NCBI GenBank assembly: GCA_038380795.1
Contig: CM076259.1
Span: 95,839,739-95,903,738 of the forward strand
Direction: 5' to 3'
From: Pyrocephalus nanus
Taxonomy: Eukaryota > Chordata > Aves > Passeriformes > Tyrannidae
Length of the DNA: 64,000 bases
Of this stretch, positions 1-12,959 are shown one piece after another (position 1 is the first letter of the stretch; each line of letters starts with the position of its first letter). Both the position numbers and the translations under genes were made by a program. The notes under the pieces are model-generated. The model searched no databases. It saw nothing but the letters and a program-made list of their open reading frames with translations, and had not been told where the DNA came from.

Positions 1-3000
1 GCTGTCTCCATATGAACCCATGTCTTCCTCCATCAAAGTTTTCTGATTCACTATCATTACAGAAAATAAAGGTATTTTCTTTCAGCCTCCACTTTATTAA
101 CCCGAAGAAACCAAATATGTTTACTCTCATAAAGCAGATTTCTTTTTTCCTCACAATTATCCACATTACATTACCTTGTGATTTCTTGCAATTTTGTGCC
201 ATTAGCAAATTCCACCAACATGGTCCTAACAATTTTGTTAGGCAAAAAAATTAAACGTGATCAACTCTTAAGTGATCCTGTAGAGACCTCTTTACAACAC
301 AAAATCAAAAAACCTTTTTGAATTTTCTCCCCTGAATGATGAATGTATGAATAAAAAATTTTTACTTGTTAATCAGCTACTCTTTTCAAGATAAACTACT
401 AAATTTTGTGTAATTCCAAATAAATTATCCCCAAGTCTAAGTTCAGGAGTAATACCTCTGTGCTAACTTAATCTTGAAAATCAGTAATTGCAAAGAAATT
501 TATCATGTAACAGCAGTATAATCTGCCATCATTAAAACACTTGGATGGGTAAAATGTTTGCCTGTGTCCACTTAGATCTATAATTCTTTCTGAAACAAAA
601 TATTCTAAAGTCACTCATATCATCAGGCTCAGAATAACCTGAGTATTAAAGTACCATCTCTTTCAAAATCCTGAGAGGATATTGTCCATTTAATATAATT
701 TTTGCACATGGCATTCTTTTCGTGCTACTCCACCTGTAATCAGTAGTCCTTTTTTTTTTCCCCCTGCTATTTTTTTACATTATCCACAATGCTTGTATCT
801 TCTAGTGTAACACTATTCAATTCTATTTTGGTCTTGTATATAGATTGTCTTTCTCATTTCATAAACCCATGCTTATTCTTCTTTTTACCTAAACGTATGA
901 TGAGGTTATTATTATTTATTTTTATTCAGTTTGAAAGACATTTGTCCTTAAATTTCTTGCTTACTCTCTGCATTACAGTCTTATGGACTCAATTCAATTC
1001 AGTATCTATAGAACAATAACTTTATTAAAAATGAATTGGGAAGTTTTGGGGAAAATAAACACCAGAGAAAACATGTCACATATTTTGACATCTTATAGAT
1101 AACAAAACAAATGTCTTCCATATTGTGTAGAAAACTGAATTTTATTTTCCATCTGACTCTGCCTGATGTAGTCATTCAACTTCTTAAAAGTTTTTGACAT
1201 GTCAAGAGCACCTTGTTCTTGTCCATGAAAAAGAATAAACTAGTCTTTGCGGAAAAAAATATGTAACTTTGTCATCACTGAGAAATCACTGTTTTAGAAG
1301 TCTGTGGATTTGTTTGTTTTGTTTTGGGGGTTCCTGTTCTGCTTTCTTGTTTTTAAAATCAAATGCACTTCTGTAATTTTCTTGTTCTCCTGTTTGCAAA
1401 AATTGGTTAATGATAATTTCCTGTCTCCCCCAAGGAGTCTTCTTACAGTGGTGACAAAAGAAAATCAAAGAACTATGAAACCATGAGGAAGTAATTTTTT
1501 TTCCATCTTTTAGTCAAGATCAATCTTTCTTATATCTCTTCCTCCCTTCTACCTTGCTCTCTTCTCGATGTCTGTTGCTTCATTTAGTCTTTTCTGAACA
1601 CAAAAGATAATTATGTGAACAAACCCAAAGTTCTAAAGAGTTTTATCATGACAGACATTAACAGACAAAACATCCTACATTTCTGAGGGGAAAAATTCAC
1701 TGGAAAAATCCAAATCCCTGCTCCAAACTTAAAGGGCAATTTAGAGAAAACAGTTAACAGCAACAGATCCACAAAGTCATTATTTTTAGCAGAACTTTCC
1801 AAAAGAAAACTTAAACTTGAGGCAAGTTTTTCTGTGGAAAATGTCTGTCAAAATGGCTAAAATTCAGGAATTCAAAGAGTGTTATGAAACATTATTTCAT
1901 CATCTGACATTTTCTAATGCAAATTGTAAATTCCTGGATTTTATAATCAACTGGAACTAAAAATAGTTAATATAGTAGTACTCTGCTTTGTATCAAGTTA
2001 GTGAAGCACCAAAGCTTCTGGGGATTAACTGCCCACAGTGATGATGTGGAAGTTGAGACAAGTTAATGCTTGGAAGCCAAATATATCCTTTCAAAGATAT
2101 TTTTCGAAAGAATAACCAATAACAGGTGTAACATACACTTACTTGAGGCAAAAATACACAGCCATTAAAATCTGTGACTTGAAAGTTCATTGCATGAGAT
2201 ATTATCTCAGTATTTTTTCCACAAACCTACAAGTACATCAACAAAATAAAACCAAACAAAATAACCCTGTCTGGCTTCATTTTCTTGTAAATGACTTCTA
2301 TAATCACTGAATCAAACTAGGTATTCTAAACAGATGATTACGTTAATTTAAAATGGCTTGGTTGATTTATGCAGCATTTATGCCTGTACTTATTTTATTA
2401 TGAATGGTTTGTTAAACAGCTATAACTGGTCAACCAGCAGAAAAAGTAAATTTGTTTTAAGGATTATTGCCCAATAAATAATTTGCTGAGGCTTATCAAA
2501 GCCCTATTTAATAAAATTTCTAGCCCTTAAAATAGAGTATATTCATTTGTAGCAATTACTGATGGTTTAGACCTGTCGTGTGCTCTGTGTATTTTACCAT
2601 AGACTTTATGATACCTACAGATAGGTAGCCAATAAAATTAAACATTTTTATTGCGCTGCTAGGTAAGTTCAAAAATGATGTGTTTACTATGTGTAGAAAA
2701 ATAAAGATTTGAATAATGTGTTCACATTATTTCAAGCATGTCTTGGTAAGGATATGCTACTTTTCTTCTGGAACTGAAGAAACATAATTCAACAACAATC
2801 AAAATATCCACTAGAAAGACGTGAGTAGGAGACAGTTCCGCCTGTGACTCCTGAAGACAAAATAGCCTTTGTGGTCATGACAGCAGTGTCTTCTCCTACA
2901 TGTAAAATAATATGTAAAGAAAGATACAAAAAATAGGTAATAAAATGTAATTAAAAAAAAATTGTTCTATGGAAAAGTTGACAAGGCAGTCATAGAATAT

Positions 3001-3344
3001 AGCAATAGGATAAGGAAGAAATATCTGTCTTTCTTAGGAACAAAAAAAGAAGACTAGATTTGCAATACCAGAAGTGAACTTCCACGGTAGGTTCTGATTT
3101 ATTTCCTTTAAATAACGGAGAATCCTGAAATTATTCGGGAAAAGCCCTTTGAACTTTCTCTGCCCATGTTTCTTAAAGGTCAAAATAGGGTTATTAGAAA
3201 GACTTCTCTGTTTCAGAAAGGTGGACCGGAGAGTAGACTTTGGTTTTGAAAAGTCTGGCCATATCCCTTTTGGCTAAAGGTACACTTCTCTTCAATGAAT
3301 ATTTTGAGATTGTCTTTGCTAGTTCTGAACATACTAATAACATA
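1..3344. other. AT-rich noncoding stretch
   Basis: I see no gene here. Both strands carry only short open frames with no domain, and the sequence is rich in T and A runs. A weak minus-strand resemblance to the CR1/L3 reverse-transcriptase active-site region (a reading like EFANGTKL near 190-225) might be a very old LINE fragment, but it is too short to call. Confidence 0.6.
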
Positions 3345-3363
3345 CCCCAGTCTTTGACTGGGG
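3345..3363. repeat. Perfect short inverted repeat (8-bp arms)
   Basis: CCCCAGTC at 3345-3352 and GACTGGGG at 3356-3363 are exact reverse complements separated by TTT. The GC-rich arms stand out in AT-rich surroundings. No T-run, promoter or gene context gives it a role, so it is recorded as structure only. Confidence 0.7.
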
Positions 3364-4280
3364 AGAATGATATTGGCTGGCTTTTTTCCACCATGGTCTT
3401 GCAGTAATTATGAGTAGGTGCAAACACCTAAAATCATTCTTGATAACTGAATGTAAAGTCGTTTAGTTACTTTCTCCTCACTCCCCACCCCCATTCCCTC
3501 TAAGAAGCCTATGAGATTCAAAATTCAGTTTTGTATGGCAGTTACAAAGGATTCCCAAATTAAAAGGTGAAAACTCTAACTAGTGTTAGCTGTATTGGGG
3601 GTAGAATCAGAATACCTGTTAAGAAATTATGATAAAGAGTAGATATATCTGTTTGGGTTATTTTTTTTTTTTAAAGTACCACTGAATTAAAATTATAGTT
3701 GAGAAAGGAAATTTAAGTGGTTCTATGCATGTTGTTAGATTCTCCTAAATAATTTATGATTGGTGTCTTAACACAGATTTCCTAAAATCAGATATAATGT
3801 TCAACATAACGAGATGTAAATGCAATAGCAGTTGGTGAACTGCTCTACTTTGTTAATTGAAGAGATAAATTAATTTACATATTCGGTTATTCCAGTTGTA
3901 AATATAAATTGCAATTCTTCTATCTAGAGGCTGCTATTGATTAAGAAGCATGGAAAAATTGCTAAATTTTTTTTTCCTTAAAAGAAACTCCCATTAGTTA
4001 AAATCTAAAGAATTCTCAATTCTTAGGATTTTTTCTTTTCAGGAAAGAATGACTTTAATGGCTATACTTATTTCCTATAGAGAAAATGAAAGTAATACTA
4101 TTTGTTTTCTGAAAGTTTATTAATACTTTTAGCTTTAAAACAAAGAAAACTTTTCTTAGGTTGTTGCTGAAAAGGTAAAGGCTTTCAGGCAACTTAAAAT
4201 TTTACAACCTCTTATGGCTGTACACTTCATCATCCCAATTAAGGGGTCAAAGAATTAAGGGGTAGGTGTAAGTTGTAAGC
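3364..4280. other. AT-rich noncoding stretch
   Basis: No gene, repeat family or regulatory site could be supported. There is an 11-12 base T run near 3660 and several A/T tracts. Confidence 0.55.
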
Positions 4281-4410
4281 TCTGTGTTTTGGTGTTTTGT
4301 TTTGTTTTGTTTTGTTTTGTTGTGTTTTTTTTGTTGGTTGGTTGGTGTGGTGTGTTTTTTTTTTAATTCTTGTTGCCTTTTGTTGTGTTTTTTTTTTTTT
4401 TTTTCTTTTT
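4281..4410 (+). repeat. TTTTG microsatellite and T/G-rich low-complexity tract
   Basis: Repeats of TTTTG run from about 4287 to 4320. They are followed by TTGG/TGTG-rich sequence and a T run of more than 15 at about 4388-4404. The 60-70 residue open frames on both strands here are translations of simple repeat (Lys/Thr/Gln-rich on one strand, Phe/Cys-rich on the other), not genes. Confidence 0.9.
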
Positions 4411-5362
4411 GTAACAGTGTAATTCAAGTAAAAGCATTTAGTTTGCATATTTTTGGAAGAAAATTATAGTTTCATATCACCTTCTGGGTAGATAGTGTAT
4501 TTCAAGGGGAAACTTCAAAAATACACTAAAAATATATACAGGGAAAGAGCAACTAGTCACCCTGATTTAGAAGGGGTAGAATATATGCAAAAGAATCAGA
4601 GCAGACAAAGTAATCAGTTTTCAAAGTAAATTAATATTGCAGCATTTCCTTTACACTCTTTTGGTAACGTCAAATTATGGCATTTGCCTATAAAGTTATA
4701 ACAAGTTTTGATACAAAAAACTGTTAAATTTACATGTTTGCTTTCACAAATTATAAATAATTTTTGTTACTTATCAAACAGATTGAAAACCAGACTTATC
4801 AGATTTAAAGATCTCAAGGTTCTTTTTTTTAACAAATATCAAAGCTGTAAGAAAATCATCTTTACAGGTAATTCAGGGCAGAAGTCTGACACTTGTTGCA
4901 CTTGATCATGGAAACCTCTTACCTCATGCAGACTATTTGATTATATCTTTTCCTTTGACCATTTTCAAGAGTTAATATTTGCCTTTTAAATCTTTGCAGT
5001 ATCATAATCATAATATAATTTCAAATCTTGACACTCCATCTGTTAAATTATGTGGGACATTACATAAAAGGGAAGAAAATGGTGGGAAAAAAAAGCTGAG
5101 ATGTCTGTTTGTACTCTACAAGTGAGTCTACATTTTGTTCTTAAAGTAGAATTAAAGAAGCCTGAGAGAAGCAGTGATAAGAGATCCAAACTCTCCACTG
5201 AAATTACAGTGGCATGTAAGTAAGGAATCTTAAGTAACTTTCAGTGTTTTAGCTCTAGAGAAAAAACTTTATAGGTAGAATCTCAGTTCTATGAATCTTT
5301 ACACAGATTTAACATTACGTATGTGGTTAGCCTAACTGAACACAAAGAGTGCACAGTTTAAG
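4411..5362. other. AT-rich noncoding stretch
   Basis: Nothing identifiable: no domain-bearing open frame, no recognisable transposon end and no structured RNA was seen. Confidence 0.55.
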
Positions 5363-5440
5363 AAATGCATTAATAATTTCAAGACTAGACCCACATTTAC
5401 TAAATGCATTAATAATTTCAAGACTAGACCCACATTTACT
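5363..5440. repeat. Exact 39-bp tandem duplication
   Basis: A 39-base unit beginning AAATGCATTAATAA and ending CACATTTACT occurs at 5363-5401 and again, without a single change, at 5402-5440. The next four bases (AAAT) could begin a third copy. Because 39 is a multiple of three, the minus-strand open frame across it (5327-5668) is not interrupted and shows the residue block twice, which inflates that frame's apparent length. The perfect identity suggests a recent slippage or duplication event. Confidence 0.95.
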
Positions 5441-5949
5441 AAATAATTCAGAGATTTTCAAGATTAAAAATATTTTATAGATATCTGTTATAGACACAAT
5501 ATTTTTCTTTCCTCTTCTATGTACTCTTTCCTTCAGAAAACTGCACAGCCAAAATGTTCCTACAAAACTCAAACAGCAGAAGCTGATTACATTAACCTGT
5601 AGACAGAAATGGCTTGGAATTTTGTAATGGAAGATTTTTAAGAAGAAATTTTGATCAATGTAAATCAAAACTTCTCTCAGAAATTTAATAGCGAGAGTTT
5701 TATTCCACTGAAGGTTTAATTCATAGTCGGAATAAAAAGAGCTGGGAGGAAAAAAAATGCGGATAACAGACTTCTAAAACAGATAGAGGAGATTCTATTC
5801 AGTTTGACATACCTAAGCATCACAGCTTGCATTGCTTAAATATAAATAGCTCACTGTCTCAGTGAGAGAGAGCTCAAGGAGTTACAGTCAATGACTCAAT
5901 GCCAAAGGGGAAACCAGTAACCCTCAGGGATTTGTATTGATACCCAAAC
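5441..5949. other. AT-rich noncoding stretch up to the first CR1
   Basis: No gene or element was recognised. The interval ends where CR1-like sequence begins (a reading like ISIKDIDSGIE just downstream). Confidence 0.5.
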
Positions 5950-6872
5950 TATTTTATATCTCCATCAAAGACATAGACAGTGGGATTGAGTGCATCCTCA
6001 GCAAGTTTTTGGATGAAACCAAGATGAATGGTACAGTTGAAACACCATCCGGATGGACCTTGACAGGCTGGAGGAACGTGACTGCGTGACTCTCATGAAC
6101 TTCAACAAGGCCAGTGCAAGCTCCTGCACCTGGATCATGTCAATCCCTAATGTCAGTACAGACTGGGGGATGAATATATTGAGAGCAGCTCAGAGAAGGA
6201 CTTGATGTCCACCATCTTGATGGATGAAAAAATTAATTGTGAGCCAGCAATGTGTATTCACAGCCTAGAAAGTGTGCACTGAGCTGCTTCAAGGAGAAAT
6301 GTAGCCAGCAAGTTGAGGGAGGTGACTCTCCTCCTCTACTTTGCTTTTGTGAGATCATACCTGCAGTGTCGTGTCCAGCTCTAGGATCCTCAGCACAGGA
6401 GAGACATGGATGTGCTAGAGGAGGTATGGAGGCAGGACACAAAAATTATCAGAGGGCTGAAACATGCCTCCTATGGACAGGCTCAGAGATCTAGTGTTGT
6501 TCATCCAGGAGAAGAGAAGGGACAGCTTATTGCAACTTTTCAATACTTAAATGGAGTTTATAAGCAGTGTACAGAGAGTTTTTTTACCAGAGCCTGTAGT
6601 GAGAGAACAAGGGTCATTGGTTAAATTGGAAAGAGATTTATATTGGATAGAAGGAAGAAAATTTACAATGAATATCATGAGACACTGAAACATATTGCCC
6701 GGATAAGATTTCGATGCCTCATCCCTTGAAGTGTCCAAAATCATATCAGGCAAAGCTTTAAGCAATGTGATCTAGTGAAAGATGTCCCTTATCCATGGCA
6801 TGAAGTTTGGAATAGATTATTTTTGAAGGTCCATGCCTATACAAGCCAGTCTATGACTCTATGACACTATGA
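5950..6872 (+). mobile_element. CR1 LINE fragment, 5'-truncated, plus strand
   Basis: CR1 is the dominant non-LTR retrotransposon of birds; its ORF2 encodes an endonuclease and a reverse transcriptase. This copy starts within the reverse-transcriptase domain (phe-tyr-ile-ser-ile-lys-asp-ile-asp, then a decayed FLDET where the family has FADDT) and runs to the 3' end. It ends in the degenerate octamer tail CTATGACTCTATGACACT at about 6851-6870. Several stops and frameshifts break the frame, so it cannot encode an active enzyme. Both catalytic aspartates of FADD are affected (LDE), which marks it as an old dead copy. No target duplication was seen, as is usual for CR1. Confidence 0.93.
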
Positions 6873-9487
6873 ATATTTGAAATAAGTGAAAATTAACATT
6901 CTACTCACAGGAATTCAGAAAAGAGGGCAATAGGAGATCATAAGAACAAAGAAGTTCTGAATTATTTAAAGACCTCTTTTGCTAATGTTTCAGGTTTCAC
7001 TATATACTAGATATAGTCCTATAGTGATGAAAAAAAACCTCTTAAAATGCTGGTATTTAGATAATATACAGAAGGATGACTGCTTTTTCTGGGAATAGTT
7101 TAGTCATTGACTGCAATGAGACAATATATATTTCAGAAATTCATTCTGATGCTACTGATATTTAACAAGTATATAATTATTTATTCCCATACAAATATAT
7201 TAGAGGAAGACTTAAGTTGGATATGACTTTATACTGGTTTTGTGTATATGTGGGAGTTTGTCTACTTGCATTTAGAAAATGTGAATTTCTAATGTGCTAT
7301 TTGAGTTGTATAATCCGCTTAGAAAAATGTAGTTTCATCAGCGCTTTGTCATTTGTATCAGATAGAATAACAGAAGTGTAACATCCTTGTATTCCTCAAT
7401 TAAGATAAACTGGAATCTGTAATTAAGATAACAGCTTCTTACTACTTTGTTAACTAGATTATTTAATTAGGATAGAAAGGCATACCATTTTCAAACAGAA
7501 TTACAATTTTTAATCCTTTTTGGGTTAATTTATTTTCTTAGTTTGCGAAGCAGCAAAACTGGTAATCATGTGAATGTCTTTAAAATATAAGTTTTATAAG
7601 ATTGCCCTTAAACACCCTGATTTAGATAGACAGAACTTGGCTACTGTTTGCAGTGCTACATGGTTCTCACATAAAATATTTTAAAACATAAGGACAAATA
7701 TTCCCAGAAATTGGCCAGATAAAGGTGAAAATGGGAATCATACATGTTTGCATTTTTTTCCTGTTGATTTTTTGCTTGTGTATCCAAAATGGACACTCCT
7801 AAAAGTCTGAATAATATATTTTCCCTGGATTTTATAAAAATCTCATGCTAAAATCCACAGAACTATCTGATTTAGAAATTATTATTTTCAATTTACTCTC
7901 TAGTTAAAATCCAGCTCCATAAGTCAGTAAAATGGATTTTTGACTCTACGTTTTTAAATCATGCCAATAAATCCTAAATACAAAGTTTTGTTTTACAAAT
8001 ATTCCTTGCACTTGGGATAAAAAAGGACAAATTTATGAATAATGACTTGAAAGCTGTTCAGTTAGGATCAGCATTATAAACTTATATCTAATTTGGTGTT
8101 GTTATTCCCAAAAAAATGTAGCCCCTCAACGCTATGTATTAGTACCCATACAGCAAGACACGTTAAAAAAGCACCTCTATTTCAGGTGAACACTCTAACA
8201 ACACTCTATATGCATAAAATGAGGCAGTAAACCACTTAGAAGACTGAATTATTTCCCTTCAAAACTGCAGTGTTTTAGAAAACTGAGAGCATGAAAAACT
8301 TCTTAGTATACAATGAATTTTAAACAGCACTCTTCTAACCCTCAGTGGATACTCAAGCTGGAGAAGAAATAGGTTGCACAGAATGTAGGGCACAGTGGAG
8401 CTGTGCTTCTAGATGTTGCTCAGGTGCAGAAATTGTCTGCTGAACAATCCCACTGTTGCAACCACTATGTATCCTGCCTCTAATTTTACATGGTGCTAAA
8501 CTTCCTTCATTTTTGTTCTACATCAGGGTTAGTAGATTAAGGATGCCATAACTGTGTCACTGTAGGATCGTTTATACTGGAGAAAAAAATCTGTACCAAG
8601 TGCTATCCCTGATACGAAATAAACAGGAAAGGGATGATAAACCTAAACTTTTCAAAATTAGTTAGCCACCCCAGTCCTTGCTCATCATCCTTTCTAGGTG
8701 ACTGAGAGTAGCTGCTGACCTGCTTTAGTCTCAGGTACCAGCACTATCCAGGGCCCATGGCAGAGAGAGGAAAGTACAAAGGTAAAACCTATGTCCTTTT
8801 CATAAGGGTATTGTTGATCTTTTTGACCACCTACACCAGTGTCTGAGAAACTGACAGAATTTTTCCTGCCTCTAAGGTATTTTATGTACTCAAAATGAAA
8901 ACCTATCAGAGGCAGAATTCTGTTATCACTTTAATATGAATGCAGGTTGCACTGCAACTGATATTTTCAGAATAAGATGAATGTTCTTGCCTTATTAAAT
9001 TCAATCTGCTAGGTGAATTTTCTGTCAGAAGAAGTGTTGAAATGGACTGCTGAAAACTGTGGTTATAGTCAGAAAAGTGACTGTCAATGTTATTTAACAT
9101 ATTGGCTATTCTTTGTGTAAATCATGACTATTTTTCAGTAGGCTTTTACTAAAGTAATAATTCTGCTATAGAAGTGGAAGAAGACATTGGATTTTACTCC
9201 ATTTCATGTAGGTGTTATTTTTGTTGATATTGTATTTGAAACTGTTTCAAAAATCCTTATTGCAGAGAGTCCAGGAAAAAAAGAGACAAAATAGACCAAT
9301 TTTCTAATGTCATATTGAATTCATAGGTCCGACAAGAAAGGAAAAAAAAAAATCCCAAACACAAACCAAACAAAAAACCTAAACTGTTCTCACACACAAG
9401 AAAACCAGTCACTATCTAGAACAGTCTTGTTTCAAAGTCAAAATAAATTTAATTATATTTGTCCTAAATTCACCAATGTTAAATCCC
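6873..9487. other. AT-rich noncoding stretch with a paired homeobox/GATA-like motif
   Basis: No gene is visible. The only small structure noted is AATTAAGATAA occurring twice, at 7398-7408 and 7421-7431. Open frames are short and featureless. Confidence 0.5.
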
Positions 9488-9493
9488 TAATTT

Positions 9494-9960
9494 TGTCAGG
9501 GGTGGACCAGAAGAGGCCTACAGAGAGTGGAGAAACATGCAAAAGAGCTGCAAGGAAGGTTCAGAAGAAAAGATCTATCTCGAAGTCTCCTAGCAACTGC
9601 AGCTGCGCAGAACTGCTTGGGACCCAGCTACAGGGTCGCAGCCTTGCAACTTCTGCAGATTCCCATGTCTGTGCCCCCAGGCCACTCCTTCCATTTCTTC
9701 CCTAGCCTTCCCTTCCCCTCGCGTGATCAGACATATTCCCCACGGCCAATCTTCCCAAGTTCCCTTCTCACTGACTCTCAGGATTTGATGTTTCCTAGCA
9801 AGAAACCCACCTCTGTTCCTGAACCTTCTGTATCCCCCTGTTTATAAACTATCATCTTGTTTTAATAAATCGCCATTTTGTGGGTCACATCTCGTGTGTC
9901 CTATTTCCCATACAAAATGTGCCTCTGGGTCTGCCATGGGACGAACCCCAGCCCGCAATA
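9494..9960 (+). mobile_element. Solo LTR of an endogenous retrovirus, plus strand
   Basis: The 467-bp element begins TGTCAGGGGT and ends CCCGCAATA, close to the expected TG...CA with one change in the final dinucleotide. It is bracketed by the exact 6-bp duplication TAATTT (9488-9493 and 9961-9966). A polyadenylation signal AATAAA sits at 9864-9869, about 90 bases before the end, as expected for R/U5 on this strand. A TATA-like TTTATAAAC lies just upstream near 9841. No internal retroviral sequence flanks it, so it is probably the product of recombination between the two LTRs. A 6-bp duplication is typical of beta-like (ERVK) elements. The open frames inside (9427-9705, 9527-9847) are incidental. 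Confidence 0.88.
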
Positions 9961-9966
9961 TAATTT

Positions 9967-11466
9967 CTTGTATAGGTTAGATCTACAGAACTAGAAATGA
10001 GCCAGTCACCTGTTTTCACAAAATGCTCTTCATTCTCCCTCTTACCATTCTTCCTAATGAGGAAAAAAGGGTGGTGTCATCCATACTACCTAGTAAGAAT
10101 GACATTAGGTCTATAATAATACCTCTTCCAGGTACTGTCTGGTGTACAGTTCATTGTCATGAGCCAAAGCTGTTCCAGAGATTAGATGGGTAGGAGTGAG
10201 GTAGGTATCTAGAACTGCAGCATTACCAAATGTTAAATTAAATTTAATTGAAGCATTTTTGTCTCCAGAATAAATCTTAGTAACATTGAAAGATTAAAAT
10301 CATCTGAAACTTTTATTTAAAATTCAAGCAAAAACTCTTTATAAAAAGTCTACTAGATACCTAAAATAATGGGAGGTCAATATCCATCTGTGCAAAGAAT
10401 CAGGAAGCAAGGCAATTAAAAAAACACTCTTTGAGAAAATCCTAAGCATTTTCTCATCAAAATTAACTCTGGCTGGCTAAAGTAATAATCCTAATCACTA
10501 ACATTTTAAAAATTATTATAACTAAACAAGTTGGAAAGGTTATAAGTGAAATTTAAACAGCTTAATTTGATTCAAATGAAGCTTAACATGTGTGGAGGGT
10601 GTAAACTTAAGGCGTAACTTTGCTAGAAGTCTCAAGATATGCTAATTAATTTTGTACAGCCTAGTTCTTAGCTAAAAAGGGCTTCTCTAACTTTCTAATC
10701 AGCTTTTTTCAGTCCAGACTAATTGCTAAAGTAATACTGCAAAAATCAGCATAGTCACCTTAATAAAACAGTTGTCCTTTTTGTTTTGATTGCAGCAACA
10801 TTTGTACCACTGGTGAGGAGATATCTTCATTTAAATAGAAGCTGAAGTAATTTTCAGTTTAATCCATTTTTTATGTTGTCAGAATTGTATCAAAGGACTT
10901 TTGTGTAAAAAGCAATTGAGTTCTAGTAGTGGTTAAAGCTGCAAAGCACATATCAAAAGTTCAGTCTCTGAAGTACATATTAAAAAAATAATAGATTATA
11001 TTTGTTCTCAAAAGGCATTAGTTTTCTAAGCAATAAACATGAATAGTTAATCAATGCTTAATTAAAGTTATCTGCATTTGAACACAAAAAAATAGTAAAG
11101 TAATATCTGAAATTCATGGGGTAAAACATGGTTACAAATCATTTATGAAGTGTCTTGAAAGCTCCTTGTGTGATGAAGTGACATTATATACCCATTGTTT
11201 TTCCTCTGAGATCAGTCAAGGTTCAAGCACTGTCAATAAAATAGCATCCACAGTGACTTACCCATCCTTCCTGTGAAAGCAGACATCATCAATCATTTCC
11301 TCTTCAAGAAAAGTTCAGATCTGTCTACATGACTTCTATTCAAGTGAACATCACTATTATATTTGAGAATCTTATAAAAAGGAAAGTTAAGATGTGGCTG
11401 AAAGAGTAAACTGTATTTATCCCTACTTCCCTACTCTCCAGAAAGTTACTGAGATGTGTTTTTCTT

Positions 11467-11468
<2 letters not shown>
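9967..11468. other. AT-rich noncoding stretch
   Basis: No gene or repeat family was recognised. The sequence contains many TAATTA-like tracts, for example near 10510 and 10640, but these are expected in DNA this AT-rich. Confidence 0.5.

Positions 11469-11505
<37 letters not shown>
11469..11505 (-). repeat. Uninterrupted run of 37 T (poly-A on the minus strand)
   Basis: All bases from 11469 to 11505 are T. It is the longest homopolymer in the window. It may be plain microsatellite expansion or a poly-A tail of a minus-strand retrocopy lying to its right; no parent sequence was recognised in the adjoining bases. Confidence 0.95.
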
Positions 11506-11509
<4 letters not shown>

Positions 11510-12959
11510 CTTTCAGTGTTTTGTTGTTTCTGTATTCTAGGAAGAAAAAATAAGTATATTTCAGATTATGTTCTAATGATCCTAACAGCTGGAACTTACA
11601 CTGTTTTCACTAACATGTTGCAGGTAATTTTTTCAGTTTTGTAAAATGCAACTCTTGGAGGAAATCAGAGCCACTAATCAATAAGAGCTTTTGTATTCAT
11701 AAATAAAGTACAAAGAGTTGCAGTGGCTCAACATGGAAATTATTAAGAAGCAGACACCCAGGCATTAAACAGTAAAAGGATAAATAGCATTTCCCGCAAA
11801 CACTAGTGAAAGAAGGTGATTTTGTTATCCCATAGTGTATGAAAGCAGAGAACTTCAGAAGTTCTTTTTGATTAACAGTATGCCTCAAAAAGTACTGCAG
11901 AGTAGTCATTAGCAACAGATTTCAAGGTTTGTCGTACCACTAGAATCAATCACTGCTGTCTCCTTCTTTGGATTAAAACTTTCTCATTATTTGTGTTCCA
12001 TTTGTTGATTTCAGCCTCCAAGTGAAGATTAGTATCTGATAGTGATATCCTGGCTATGGAACAACAGAATGCCTCTTGCTTACTTGTGAAGAGAGTATGT
12101 TACAGCAGAAACTGAACAGTCTTCACTGTATAGAGAAGAACTTGCCTTGAAAGGGAAGCAGCTTATCCCTGCCATTATTACAAAAGAAGTATCAGATGAG
12201 ATATTAATTCAACACATTAATTGAACTGTGCCCTTATCAATTCTCTGAAGTAAGTTGTTCGAAATCCTGACTACCAGTGACTGCTTAGAAACACTTTCTC
12301 TTCCTGTTGGTCATCTAAATGAGATCATTATCCAGTGTCCCCAGTATTCTACTTTCTCTGACATAAAGAGAATGTTCCTTAGGAATCCTATAGCACAAGA
12401 GGAAAGGAAGAAAAACAGGCAGTTTAACAATTACTTTGTATTATTTCTTTTCTTGAAAAAAACCACACTGGATATTCACTAGTTTTAGACACTTTAGACA
12501 GTTTGTTAACTTATTTTCAAACTACTGCAATTTACTACATGCTATTCTAAAAAACATCTTTGCAGTTTCTGTTGGAAAAGTCAGATGTGTCATAGATTTT
12601 CTCTGCTAACCACAAGGAATATGTTTCTGAATATCACATGGTTTCTATTGCTCTTGTCACTTTAAAGGCCTTTTGTCTTAAAAAGTTCTAGACTTATTCC
12701 TCACAGAGTAATATTTGGTGAAGTTTTTCCAAAAAGATTAACTCATTTTTCTCCAAGAAGAAGGCGGATAGCTTTTAAAAATCTGAAGTACTAATGCATG
12801 GCTTGTGCATGACTATTTGGATAGCTGAGCTATCAGAAGGCTCCTAGTATTTTTGAAGAGTAGTGCCAGTCAGGATTTGTACAAATAGCACCATGCCATG
12901 CAATGCCATAACACACTGTATATTTGTTTGATTTGATTTACACATTGACTCTCTGCACT
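11506..12959. other. Noncoding stretch, nothing recognised
   Basis: Open frames at 11697-11915 (minus) and 12255-12482 (plus) have no domain and no plausible gene context. No repeat family was identified. Confidence 0.5.

Noticed and set aside
150..260. Minus-strand resemblance to the CR1/L3 FADD region
   Set aside because: Only about 30 bases match well; flanks do not continue the CR1 order convincingly.
4239..4469. Open frames on both strands (Lys/Thr/Gln-rich and Phe/Cys-rich)
   Set aside because: They translate the TTTTG and poly-T simple repeat.
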